The translations under genes and the position numbers were made by a program. The notes below the pieces were generated by a model. The model made no database searches. It had not been told where the DNA came from and saw nothing but the letters and a program-made list of their open reading frames with translations. This document shows, in pieces, positions 18,612 to 30,072 of a stretch of 64,000 bases of DNA; positions within the stretch are counted from its first letter, which is position 1; every line of letters starts with the position of its first letter. The stretch comes from Phytophthora quininea. Its lineage: Eukaryota; Oomycota; Peronosporomycetes; Peronosporales; Peronosporaceae. The stretch lies in the NCBI GenBank assembly GCA_011947345.1, contig JAAVTG010000614.1, forward strand, positions 620,001-684,000, given 5' to 3'.

Positions 18612-21105
18612 TTACTGCACGAAGCTGCCCGACCGCGCAAGCGACGGGTTGGAACCATCGTATGTGAAGCCCGCAAACGTGTACGAGAGGTTGCGCAGCG
18701 TGCTGTTGCGTTCGCTGCTGCTGATGCTGGTGCCAGCACTGCCCGGAACGCCGCCGTTCGGCATCGCAGCTCCGATGACGCCTGCTTCAGCAACCCCAGT
18801 CCCATTGTCAGATGGGTCTCTTCCATCTTGTACCCTCGAGGCGCCATCGCCGAGTTTCGATTCCAGCTCGTTCGTAGCGACGCTGAGGCCAGCGCTGTCG
18901 ATCTGAGCTAGTGGCAGCTTTGTGAATTCCTCCTCAAAGTTGGCAGCGTCAATGGGGTCAGTGTATTGACAGGGTCGGTAAAGTGGTTGCACCTGGCGGT
19001 TGTACAACAAGTTCCAGTCGATTTCCGCAAAGAACGGGTGGTATGTGATCTCCCGGACGTCAATAGCACCCAGACGTTTGGCAGGGTCGCGCGTCAGCAG
19101 TCCTTCGATAAGGTTCATGGCCTCAGGGGTAAGTCCCTGTGGGAACTCGAGTTCGGCACTACGAAGACGGTCAAACAGCTCCTGACGGTCCTGCGTGTAC
19201 CAAGGCGGTCTACCTGTCAGCATTTCGTACAGCACCATGCCAAGATTCCACCAGTCCACAGCAGTGCCGTGACCTGTGCGGTTTAAAATCTCAGGCGGCA
19301 AGTACTCGGGGTGCCGCACATCGTGTACGTCCCGTTGAGCTCTCCCATGACGCCTTCTTTTGCCAAGCCAAAGTCTGCGAGCTTGACGTGGCCGTCGACG
19401 TCCAGCATGATGTTTTCCGGCTTGAGGTCTCGGTACACGATGCCTTGCTCGTGCAAATGGATCAATGCCAGCACAATCTCGGCAGCGTAAAACTTTGCCA
19501 TCGCTTCAGGGAAGCAGCCGCAGCGACTGAGGTGGAAAAACAAGTCTCCGCCTGGACAATAGTCGAGCACAAAGTACAGCTTTTCATGTGTCTGGAAGGC
19601 GTAGTGCAAACACACGACGAACGGATGTGATACGGAGGCCAAGACTCGTCGCTCCGTTCGTGTGTGCTCCACTTGCTGCTTTTTCACGATCATTGGCTTA
19701 CTCAGGATCTTGACTGCGAATAACTGGGACGAGTTCTTTTACGAACCAGAAGCACCTTGCCGAACGAACCTTTGCCGATCATTCGCAACACGTCAAACTG
19801 CTTGAGCGACACTTTACTTCCCCGCCTCGAGCTGTTCTCATCCTCGTCGTCATCATCAACGTCCTGCAGCACAACACTGCGCCGCTGTTCAGCAACCGTA
19901 GCTGCATTAAAAGGGGCCTCCTGACCGTCATCCATCGGCTCCATCATATCCTCGCTCTGAGTAGAGTCAATGCGGATCCTACCACGCCCACGTGAGCTAT
20001 TAGACCCTTCATATGCTGCAGTCATCGAAGACATGGACTCCGAGTCGGTCTTCTGTTCCGACGTGCTAAACAATGGCGGTCGACCTGAGCCAGAGTTTGA
20101 AAAGGAGAAACCGTTTGATGAATTGGACAGCACATTGGAGCTTGACGACGAGCTCGCGGACGCCGATTCCTCGAAAACGGGCGGCTCGTTGGCTTTGTGC
20201 GTAAGGAACTGGCGGATCAGTCTGCAGCTGGCATGGAAGCCACGGTTCCCGCAGCACTCGGCGAACTTTTCCGTGTCCACTTTGCAATTCTCCAGACTAA
20301 TCAACATGAGCACTTCGCGCAGCCAGCGGTCCAGCTCCAGCTGCCGTTTGCGTAGGAAGTTGGGGTCCAACGAGCGGATCAGCGTCCTCGTGGGCACCGC
20401 CGACACGCGCACCGACTCGTTTTTGAGTTGGTGCGCGAGCTGTTTAAAGTCGTGGAAACGGCGGTAGATTGTCCACTGCTTTTCACTCACAATGCACTCG
20501 ATTTCGAGTCGAAAGACGGCGTAGAGCTTGTGCGAGACTGGATCTCTCGCAAAGGAGAAGCCCTTGATCCTGTTGAGTCTTCCTGCTGCCCCCACGGGTA
20601 AATACCCCGTCGTGCTGTTCACCTGAGCCTCCGAGTTCTTAAAGTTCTCGGCCCACAGCCGCTCAAAGTACTCCCTTTCGTCTGCAGGCTGCGCTGGTCG
20701 CTGGTCTTTGGGCAATTTGGTGACGTCCTCCTCGTCAACTTGGCCGTCTGCCTCCGCAGCTGAGAAGCGGAACGAGTCGTCCACTGACAACATGGAGGAC
20801 GCCGAGTCGACGGACATGACGGAGCCTGAGCGGGGCATGGAGCGGCTGCTGGTGGGAAGACCGTCGTCGTCGAAGTGTAGGATGTGGAAAGGGTCTCGCA
20901 TGGGCGGCACGGCTGGTGCTGAGGTGTTGAGCTCCACGCGGACCCTGGACGAGCTGCCATTGGGGTGGACCTTGCCCACCGGCACCTGCGCATGGGCTGG
21001 GAAGTCTCTGGACGGTTTGCGCTTCTTGTCTTCGCTGTGGGCGGCGGTAGAGCGGTTAGTATGGACAGGAGGGACAGCAGAGCGACTGAGCAAGACGTAC
21101 ACCAT
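18612..21105 (-). CDS. PX-domain AGC protein kinase (SGK-like)
   Basis: About 830 residues. A disordered N-terminus precedes a PX domain (approx. residues 165-290: FSFARDPVSHKLYAVF, WTIYRRFHDFKQLA, RKRQLELDRWL), which binds phosphoinositides. A Ser/acidic linker follows, then an AGC kinase domain from about residue 440: GKGSFGKV, IVYRDLKPEN, LADFGLA, the activation loop TMCGTP and PPEIL. The C-terminal tail ends with a hydrophobic motif FAGFTYDG, the site used by TORC2-type kinases. Domain order resembles animal SGK3. Two one-base shifts, in the A-run near 19735 (ATP-lysine strand) and the C-run near 19318 (CGTPEY), interrupt the frame in invariant kinase motifs, so assembly errors are likely. 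Start chosen at MVYVLLSR. Confidence 0.85.
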
Positions 21106-22174
21106 GGCGCAGACGGCGAGCGAGGGCGGATCCGAGCGCGGCGGGGCTGAACGCCGTCTCCTTTTCTCCTTCTGCGTGCCTGTCGGCCTTTCCCTTCGAA
21201 TAAGGATACACACACTCCCGCTGTATTGTTGCTCGAAAGTTGCTATAGTTGCCTGATGTTGCTTGTACGTCGTCGAGTTGTTCGCTCTGATACAGTTCGG
21301 CATTGCGTGCTGCGGACACTTTTGCTAGCGGAGCGCCACGCTCGACGATCAGCTCAACGCGTGTGAAACCCGACGAGGAGCGAGACGGAGGACTTGAGGT
21401 CTGGCTAGCGGCAGCGAGATGCGAGCAGCAGAGCTAATACCCGCCGTTTCTACCGAGATTGACGTCTCCAACGCCAGGCCTCAACGGAACCTTTTGCAGC
21501 AACGGATACAGCAACCAGTGGTAACACCTCAAGGCGACGGCACTGGTGTCAAGCTGCTGAACGCTGACAGCAGTGCAAACGATGCTGTATGTAGTGGCGA
21601 GACCTACGAGTTAACCGTGCCAAGCAGCATCAACGGCATCAGCATCAACACCCCGCTGGTTAGAGAAGGGATCTGCTCGTCTGGCTAACCTGAGTCCATC
21701 GCAGCGAGCAGGAAGCCTGCTAACCCTTTAGCTCTCCTTTCATACCTTGCCCAACCCAGTCGCTGAAGATGGCGCGAATTTGGTGCCGACAAGTCTATCG
21801 TAGCGCAGAGGATCTATCCACTGCGGCGCAAACAAGCAGGGCTGGATCTCTGGCTGGATCTCCGACATAGATGCCGTGTGGCGTCGCATTGAGTCGCTGC
21901 TGCTGCTGGTATTTAGCGCGGTGCAGCAGTGCCATTGCTGCTGGTGGATAGCGGCAGGCACCTCGAGGGCGACCGATTATTCCAGACGCCAGCCATCCGG
22001 CTCAAGTTGCTGATCTGTCCACGCCATTTCATTGGTCAATCCAGGTCACTTGAAACAGCGCCAAAATTGTCCAATCACATCGCTCCAAAATCAATTTCGT
22101 TTCAGTAAGGCCCCGCGCAGCAGGGGGACTGGCGCCGACAGACCCGAAGAAGGAAAGGCAGAGAAGCACACGCC
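21106..22174. other. Divergent intergenic region, one doubtful small ORF
   Basis: Separates the minus-strand kinase and plus-strand PP1. An 89-codon plus-strand ORF (21419-21688) has no domain and is probably chance. CCAAT-type motifs lie at 22033-22040 (reverse) and 22071-22077. A GCCATTTCATT Inr-like site lies at 22023-22033, about 145 bp before the PP1 start. Confidence 0.45.
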
Positions 22175-23213
22175 ATGGCGTCCGGACTCGAGCCCATCGA
22201 CGTGGACAGCATCATCGAGAAGCTGCTGAGCGTGCGCGGCGCGCCCCGGCAAGCAGGTGAACCTCACGGAGACGGAGATCCGCGGGCTATGCCTGCACGC
22301 GCGCGAGGTGTTCCTGGCGCAGCCCATTCTGGTGGAGCTGGAGGCGCCCATTAAAATCTGCGGTACGAAGGGGGGGGAGAAGAAGGTATCACTGCTCAAG
22401 AGGTCACTAATATTTCTTATGAATCTACTGACAGGAGACATCCACGGCCAGTACTACGACCTGCTGCGGCTGTTCGAGTACGGCGGCTTCCCGCCGGACG
22501 CCAACTACCTGTTCCTGGGCGACTACGTGGACCGCGGCAAACAGAGTCTGGAGACCATCTGCTTGCTGCTGGCCTACAAGATCAAGTACCCAGAGAACTT
22601 CTTCATCCTGCGCGGCAACCACGAGTGCGCCTCCATCAACCGCATCTACGGCTTCTACGACGAGTGCAAGCGTCGATACAACATCAAGCTCTGGAAGACC
22701 TTCACAGACTGCTTCAACTGCCTGCCCGTGGCCGCCATCGTGGACGAGAAGATCTTCTGCATGCACGGCGGCCTCTCGCCCGAGCTCAGTCAGATGGAGC
22801 AAATCAAGCGCTTCGTGCGCCCCACGGACGTGCCTGACACGGGTCTGCTTTGCGACCTGCTCTGGTCCGACCCGGACAAGGACATTATGGGCTGGGGCGA
22901 GAACGACCGCGGCGTGTCGTTCACGTTCGGCCCCGACATTGTCAGTCAGTTCCTTAAGCGCCACGACCTGGACCTGATCTGTCGGGCCCACCAGGTGGTC
23001 GAGGACGGCTACGAGTTCTTCGCCAAGAGGCAGCTGGTCACGCTGTTCTCGGCGCCCAACTACTGCGGCGAGTTCGACAACGCCGGCGCCATGATGTCGG
23101 TGGACGAGACGCTCATGTGCTCGTTCCAGATCCTCAAGCCGGCCGAGAAGAAGCAGCGTTATGCGTACAACGGCCTGGGCACGCAGCGTCCAGCCACGCC
23201 TCCCCGGAAGTAG
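22175..23213 (+). CDS. PP1C: Serine/threonine protein phosphatase PP1 catalytic subunit
   Basis: Near-perfect PP1: [76 protein letters not shown] and [14 protein letters not shown] carry the two-metal active site. A 72-nt intron (22363-22434, GTACGA...CTAAT...ACAG) interrupts the metal motif between KICG and DIHG. Its removal restores the invariant PP1 sequence. The intron length is a multiple of three and it has no stop. A one-base shift in the GC-rich segment near 22240 separates the first 25 codons from the rest. The C-tail ends RPATPPRK, a TPPR-type motif phosphorylated by CDKs in animal PP1. Confidence 0.95.
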
Positions 23214-24018
23214 GACGAGCTGCGTTGCTGACCGGCCTGGTTGGGAGCCTGCATAGTCATCCACCCCGTACATGTGATTTGATTTTTATCGATAGGAGCC
23301 CGTGTATTTGAATGCACCACCGCCTTCCTTCAAAGAGGAGACTGCGTGCGTTTGGTAGCTAGCCGAAGAAGGAGGTGCAGTGTGCTTGGCGGCGGGGTGG
23401 TCACCGCGATCAATAAAAACTAAAACAATTTGCAATGAAGGACACGTGAGCAGCTTCAGCTTCAAAGCCTGCATTGGCGACGTTCCCGACGAGTCGACAT
23501 GTCTGCCGTAAGATCGGCTGCGCGACTCGCCGCATTGACGTTCCGCCCTGCTGTCTCGCCCAGCTGGCGCGACGGCAGTGCGAGCATGGAGAAGCGCGGC
23601 GTTCCACCGACAGCCCCGGCAAGAAGACATTGAGTCGAGTCGGCAAAACGTTGCCTTCAACACCACGAGCGGCCACCGACCATTGCACCGTCCAAACGCG
23701 ACCGTGCGGCCTCAAAAATTGGGAACCCGGGGCTGATAATCCTGTGCTGATTGCCATGAAGCAGCTCGCGCATAATGGCCGAGAAGCGCACGGAGGACGG
23801 AGACAGCTCCGGTGGAAATGCAAGTGCAGCAATGGCAGCAACAGCGTCGCCACGATCGGCATCCGAGTCTCTGGTCGGGCGCCTGAGCCCGACTCTCGCA
23901 CCCGATCCGGTCTGGCTCGTACCACTCTGACTCGTCCTTACCACGGCAGAGCTCCAGTATCTCGCCATCGCCATCGGACACTCACGGTCTTCCCCGCCTC
24001 ACTCGCGCAAGCTCTCGG
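23214..24018. other. No gene recognised
   Basis: Intergenic region between PP1 and the next plus-strand gene. ORFs on both strands overlap without domain content. Confidence 0.45.
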
Positions 24019-25718
24019 ATGCAGCTCCTGAGCTCCGTCAAGGGCGTCACGGCCGCGCCCAACGGCACCGCACTCTTCTCGGGCGTGTCGCTGCGCCGCC
24101 GCCGCCGCACCAAGGATGAAGATGCCGGCTCCAACAGCGGTAGTGGTACCGGCGGCCTCGGCTTGCTGAAGCGCAGCCCCAGCGTCGACTCGGCCGGTTC
24201 CAGCGTGATGGACACGCCCCCGACGCCCGATACGCGGCCCCGTGCCGCCACTAGGACGGTCCCGACACTCACGCACGCGTTGGAGCCGACGCAGCGCCGC
24301 TGGCACCCGCACGACGTGGCGGTGCGCGGCTCCATGCCCGTCGACACCGTCTCCAAGAGCTCGCCGCCCCATGTGGCGGTGCGCTACGGCGACACCATCC
24401 GCCTCTTCGCCCGCAGCAAATACGCAGCTGCGGAGGACGACGGGGGCTACGTCGGCACCTTCGAAGGCAGCAAGCGCTTCTTGGCGAGCAAGAACCCGCA
24501 GAAACAGGATGAACTGGCCTGCTTGCCGCCCATCGCCCCTCGGGGGCCAAGCAGTACAAACCGTCGAGTTTTGTTATCTTGTCCAATTGCGGATTGGGCG
24601 TGGGGACACCAGTGAGCTACGGAGACGTCGTGGTGCTTGTCGATGCAGATGGCCGAGTCTGGAACAACAAGATGGGCGTGGGCCCCAGCACCAAGAACGG
24701 CTGCTTCGGACCGAAGGAGTCCAATACACCGGGGAAATGTATTTGTCGTTCTACCAACTGCGGGAAGACAGCGGCGACAGCAGCTCCGAGTCGGACGACG
24801 AGGACAACTTTTGTTCTTTAGCAACTTGGCTCGCACCACCAAAACGATGGCGGAGACGACTTTCGGCAAACCGACCCAGGTGGAGCTCAACCTGGCGGCT
24901 GCGGCGCTGCGCACCATGGGCAAAGTGATGTACTATGGCGACCGCAACATCATCATCGACGTGGCTGACTCCAACCGCGTGCGGTCCAAGTTCAATCGCG
25001 TCATTACGCACTTCAGTAAGCAACAGGAATCGGCGGCAGTTCAAGGAGGCTACTTGCGGTGCGACGGCCGCGGCAAGACCATTTTGTTTGAAATGCACGG
25101 ACAGGAACTCCCTAGCATAGTGTCTATTGACATAACGGACACGAAGAGCTACGACGAAAGCAGCAATGAGGCTCCTACTGAGGAGGAATCGCATGAGCGG
25201 GATGCTAGGCACCATGTTAGCTTGTCTACGATGAAAACGTCGCGGTGGGCAGTCCAGTCACCATGCTGGACATCAGGCGATCGACAGCGTTGATGCTGAA
25301 TTTTTCTGATGGCGGACGTCTTCGTGTGCTGTGCCAGCGATTCCCGAAGTACGAAGGGCGTGCGTTCTACCGTGTGGTGCTCAACGGGAAGCGCCCGATG
25401 CGTGTTCTAGTGCGCGCAACACGGTCGACGGACAGGAAGAAGGTAGATCTACGTGGAACGTTGCGTGGTACGTACCGGCAGATTTTCAAGCTCTCGTGTG
25501 GTGTTGTGTTCGTGTACTTGACCGCTGCGTCGCTCTTCACGCACCTATTTGGCTCGGTTGTGGTGCTTCCGGCAGTGTATGTCGGACTGATCGCTGCAGT
25601 GTTGGTTTTCCTGGTGGAAGTCTTTTCCCAGGCAAAGTGGTCAAGGCCAGACAGATCAATCCTGCGAGGAGCCACCATTCTCGCCACAATCTCGGCAATT
25701 GGGATTTCACTGTCGTAG
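24019..25718 (+). CDS. Putative membrane protein with beta-trefoil-like repeats, frame-broken
   Basis: The N-terminus is basic and Ser-rich with TP sites. Then come two similar units, VRYGDTIRLFARSKY and VSYGDVVVLVDADGRVW, which read like beta-trefoil strands. A conserved-looking region with LAAAALRTMGKVMYYG and IIIDVADSNRVRSKFN follows. The C-terminus holds three likely membrane spans (about 25487-25720). About four one-base shifts (near 24545, 24715, 24815 and 25245) split the frame while composition stays coding-like throughout. I do not recognise the family. It may run on into the CRAL-TRIO gene downstream, because the two frames overlap at 25700 with no obvious start codon for the latter. 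Confidence 0.5.
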
Positions 25719-25723
25719 CTTTA

Positions 25724-27323
25724 GAAGCGTCTGAATCGGAGCGTCTAGAGGTGAAGAAGAGTCACCAAAAAGCAGTGCAACTCAAAAACAGTGCGTCTCT
25801 CAAGATCCCGAAAGCGTTCCTTGTGGCGGAAAACGGGAACTTGGCGAAGGCTATCGAGCGGTACGAAACCACGTTAGCCTGGCGAAAGGAAGTGCTGGCG
25901 GATTCGATTCTGGCCATGCCACAGACGCACTACGACACGATCAAAGCGTACGCTGACACTACCTTTTCATTATTGAAGCTGTGCTAACGAAATCTTGCCT
26001 ATGATCCAGAAACTACACCCAATTTCTTCACAAGCACGACAAGCTTGGGCACCCGTCTACTACGAGAAGGTCGGCAGCATCAACATCCCTCAACTCCGAA
26101 AGCTTGGCATCGACCAGGACGCTTTGTTCCGACACTATTTATTCGCCATGGAGTTTACAATCAAGTACGCTGCTCATCAAATCTGCCCTTGCGACGCCTG
26201 TGCTTCGAGTGAAACCCAGAAAATGTGCATTGTACTGGATGCACGAGGTATTGGGATGCGGGATATGGGCGGTGAGGTGTTCGACTTCATCCGACGGTGC
26301 ACCGGCGTCATGCAGAAGCACTACCCGCAGCGGTCGTTCAAGATCATGATCGTGAACGTGCCGTCGTGGTTCGGTATGGCGTGGAAAGGTGTGAAGCCGC
26401 TACTGAACGAGGCAACTCGAGCAAAGACGAACATTTTAACGGAGAGCGAGACTGCGTCGACTTTGTTGGAGGTGATCGATGCGGACAATTTGCCGGTGGA
26501 GTATGGCGGAAGCTGTTCGTGTTCGGGTGGGTGCGACAAGAACTCGACGTTCCAGCGACTGCAGCGCGGGCTGGTGGAGAGTGTGTTGCAGTGCAAGCCA
26601 TTCGAGTGCGAGGAGTTGGTTCGGACAATTGCTAGCGAGCGTTCGGGCGAGAACCGATCGAGTAGCGAATCGGAAACAAGTAGTAGTGAGGCTACGTCCA
26701 CATTGTGCATGTCGGCGCCTCCTCCTGCGATGGGCCCCGTCAAGCGCGAGATCTCGGCTACTGCAGTGCTGGACCAGCTCTTCCGGATCGGAAGTAAAGA
26801 CGACGGAGATGGCGCTGCGACGGATGGGGACGATGACGGCTTCTGCCGAACGATCCCTGCCGGCTTCTTCAGCGAGGAGGTGTTGAAAGCGGGCTACCTG
26901 CTGCAGCGCTCGCTGCGCCACAAGCAGTTCAATCCGATCTGGCACCGCCAGTTGTTCGTCTTGCACCCGCACTTCCTCCGGTTCGCCAAGACTTTAGACT
27001 CGGAGGTGTTCCAGATGGTGTCGCTGACCCACGACACCATCGTGCAGAAGACGACCAAGCAGAACAACAGCTTCGAGATCATCACGCCGCTGATGGCTGC
27101 CAACGGGCACTCGCTGCTGCTGTACGCGCCGACGTCGTACGTGCTGAACAACTGGGTCGAAGCCATTGCCGGCGCCATCGACCAGCTGAAGCTGAAGGCG
27201 CCAACGCCTGCCGCCAGTCCCGAGCGGTCCCCCATTGCGTCGCCCAAGGCAGCGCCTGCCAAGCAGGTAGCCAGCTCCGAAAGCAGCGATATCCAGCCAG
27301 CGCCAGTAGCTGACGTCAAGTAG
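25724..27323 (+). CDS. CRAL-TRIO (Sec14-like) lipid-transfer protein with PH domain
   Basis: The first exon carries the helical CRAL-TRIO N-domain (KAIERYETTLAWRKE). A 62-nt intron at 25948-26009 is followed by the lipid-binding domain: MCIVLDARGIGMRD, MQKHYPQRSFKIMIVNVP and WFGMAWKGVKPLL. After a Ser-rich linker, a PH domain spans about 26890-27200 (AGYLLQRSLRHKQFN, WHRQLFVLHPHFLRF, NNWVEAIAGAI). Sec14-like proteins exchange phosphoinositides, and the PH domain would add membrane recruitment. One base is missing in a C-run near 26050 relative to the paralogue. No start codon is evident; the left edge is where the frame becomes convincing. Confidence 0.75.
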
Positions 27324-27618
27324 AGAAACCGAGCTGACGATCATGGGACGTCGCCGCAATGTAAAAAAGTTTTAAGCCGTTTCCTGTGTGCGATCCACAT
27401 CGAATCTCGTCCGTTGGCTAGCTGGTCCGCATTGCGGCAGAGCCTTTCTTAGTTGTGGCAGGCAGCCCCGCACTACCGCACTTGCCGTCCAGGGAGAAGA
27501 CGCTCGTCCCCACTCCAAGTCTCCGCAGGTTAGTGCGGGGATCGTCTCAGATTTGCATCATGTAGCAATGCTCCTGGAAGAGTCAGCGACTGACTCTTTC
27601 GATGGCCGTGTAGGATTC

Positions 27619-27634
27619 ATCTCATTCGGACAAC
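27619..27634 (+). promoter_or_regulatory. Inr/FPR-like core promoter
   Basis: ATCTCATTCGGACAACC lies about 20-35 bases upstream of the ATG at 27653 and matches the oomycete Inr (CTCATT) plus CAA-type flanking region. Confidence 0.4.
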
Positions 27635-27652
27635 CGCAGCACTCGAGACAAG

Positions 27653-28688
27653 ATGCCGCCGCACGGAGTTGACAACCAGAGCTCGAACGACCTGCAGAGC
27701 TCGGTACCGGCCAGAATCCCGCGCAGCTTCATCACCGCGGAGAACGGGAACGTACTGAAGGCTGTAGAGCGGTACGAAGCCACAACGGCATGGAGGAAGG
27801 CCATGAAACTCGACGCCATCCTGGCGACGCCGCAGACGCACTACGACATCATCAAAAGTACGTAGAAGCTGTAAAGCTTGTCGGTCTAATGGCACGAGAT
27901 TAACTTCTTTGGCGTTTTGCAGACACTACACGCAATACCTCCACAAACACGACAAGTTCGGCCATCCCGTCTACTACGAGAAGGTTGGCAGCATCAACAT
28001 GTCGAAGCTCAGGAAGGCTGGTGTGGACCAAGACGCCTTGTTCCGGCACTATGTATTCGCCATGGAGTTCGCGGTCAAATACGCCGCACAAAACATTTGT
28101 CCGTGTGATGCTTGTGCCTCCAGCGAGACGCACAAAATGTGCATCGTCTTGGACGCGCGGGGTATTAGGGTGAGAGACATGGGCGGTGAGGCGTTCGACT
28201 TCATCCGACGGTGCACTGGCATCATGCAGAAGCACTACCCGCAGCGGTCGTTCAAGATCATGATCGTGAACGTGCCGTCGTGGTTCGGTATGGCGTGGAA
28301 AGGTGTGAAGCCGCTACTGAACGAGGCAACTCGAGCAAAGACGAACATTTTAACGGAGAGCGAGACTGCGTCGGCTTTGTTGGAGGTGATCGATGCGGAC
28401 AATTTGCCGGTGGAATATGGCGGAAGCTGTTCGTGCTCGGGTGGGTGCGACAAGAACTCGACGTTCCAGCGACTGCAGCGCGGGCTGGTGGAGAGTGTGT
28501 TGCAGTGCAAGCCATTCGAGTGCGATGCTTTAATTCGGACGATTTCTCGCGAGCGCTTGGGTTGTGAGGAGGATACGAGCAACTGTGATCCGACTAATCT
28601 GCCCTCGTCGAAGTGTGAGACGGCAAGCCACAGCTCTAGGTCGATCCTTCCTATTCGTATCGGGAAGATCCGACGAGCTGTGAGGTAG
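27653..28688 (+). CDS. CRAL-TRIO (Sec14-like) protein, tandem paralogue without PH domain
   Basis: Starts at MPPHGVDNQ. Exon 1 ends at 27861 and a 61-nt intron (27862-27922) sits at the same position as in the upstream paralogue. The CRAL-TRIO domain shares CPCDACASSETHKMCIVLD and MAWKGVKPLLNEATRAK. The C-terminus is short and basic (RIGKIRRAVR) and lacks the PH module. Frame intact. A block of about 320 bp is nearly identical to the neighbour while flanking exon sequence is clearly diverged, suggesting gene conversion. A lipid-exchange role is inferred from the family. Confidence 0.8.
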
Positions 28689-28915
28689 TTGCTGTATATC
28701 TAATGTATAATGAAAAGAAACATTCTTCAAAGTCAATGAGAGCAGCGACATCAATGTAGCATCGCATGCGTCGAGCGTTGTTGCCAACCGTTGATCCGTT
28801 ATTCGTTAGCCAACGAATGGTTTCACGAGTTGCACGGTCGATACTCTTTTGACAGGCTCCATTTCCGAACCTTCCCGCGAAAGGTAGACCAGAGCAAATA
28901 GACACCCCAGACACC

Positions 28916-29757
28916 ATGGTTGTGCAAGCCGAGACCATCCTCCCACGCCGTAAGCGTACATTCTGGCAGAAGTTCCCAGAGGTTTGTGCAAAATTCATTG
29001 CGGCTGCTTTTCCTTCTTCGGCTAACAATATTTACCCTCTTTGTTTGAGCAGAAAGAAGAGCTGAACCAATATTGGTACTCGGCCGATACAGTGTCAACG
29101 CTCGCTAGAGAAGCGATCGTCGAGTCACCGGAGAAGAACGGCCGCATCGCGTTCTTGTCCACCCCGAGCGTTTACTTTGCCGTCAAAGCCCAACAACACG
29201 AAGCTTGTGACCAACGCGAGTGCTTCTTGTTCGACGTATGGTGCTATCCGCTTCACAATATTTAATCATGCTTTAGTGGCATCTAACGCAGTGCTTCATT
29301 TACAGTTCGACCCGAAATTTGCGACCGAAGGTGAACACTTTGTGCAGTTTGACTTCAACAAGCCCCAAGAATTGCCGGCGGAGCTGCTTGGTACTTTCGA
29401 CTTTGTGGTGGTGGATCCTCCTTTCATCACCCGCGAAGTTTGGGAGCGCTACGCTGAGGCAATTAAAGTGCTCTTGCGCTCCAAGGAGAGCAGGATCCTC
29501 CTCACTACCATCGGTAAGACAGGTTTCTTTGAAATGCCGTGCTACCAGGTGAACTCAGTTTGAGTTACAAGCAACTAACATCACTTGTAAAATTATTTCC
29601 AACAGAGGAGAATGCCTCGATGATCGACGAGTTGTTGGGCTGCTACTCCAGGACCTTCAAGCCGTCCATTCCCCACTTGGTCTACCAATACGCTCTCTAC
29701 ACCAACTACCAGTCCCCCGCTCTCGACGCAGTCAATCCCGAGGTGGATTTCGAGTAG
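28916..29757 (+). CDS. EEF1AKMT1: eEF1A lysine methyltransferase 1 (EEF1AKMT1/Efm5-like)
   Basis: Four exons: 28916-28981, 29053-29235, 29306-29548 and 29608-29757, with GT...AG introns of about 60-71 nt. The spliced protein carries LNQYWYSADTV, IAFLSTPSVYF, FDFVVVDPPF (the DPPF catalytic motif of N6-type methyltransferases) and a Tyr-rich C-terminus. It aligns along its whole length with human EEF1AKMT1/N6AMT2 and yeast Efm5, which methylate a lysine of elongation factor 1A. The start at 28916 gives a short basic N-terminus; the true start could be slightly different. Confidence 0.85.
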
Positions 29758-30072
29758 TAAACTAATAAGAACGAGCCTTCACTTCAACTGGAGTCTTCAA
29801 AACCCTGTCTGGAATAAGTTGGAGAGACTTTGCGGTCTTGTCCGTTGAGTTTGACAACTCCTCGAAATAGGAAGTGCGACGAGAGCTCAGTTTTGCTCCA
29901 GCTTCATCTGTGCTTCGTCGGTCCCTTGCAGTTGAGTTCCATTCCCCAGCAAAAGGTACGACGGTCAATTGTCGCGATTTCACCGGCCCGTATGCGCGTG
30001 CCTGCAGTGTCCAGCGACTTACAGTTCTCGCCGTTTTAGCAGGTATCACCCACCTGACAGGATCACTCAACC

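Noticed and set aside
22425..23273. 282-codon antisense ORF over PP1
   Set aside because: Shadow ORF; Val/Leu/His-rich with no similarity, while PP1 is unmistakable on the plus strand.
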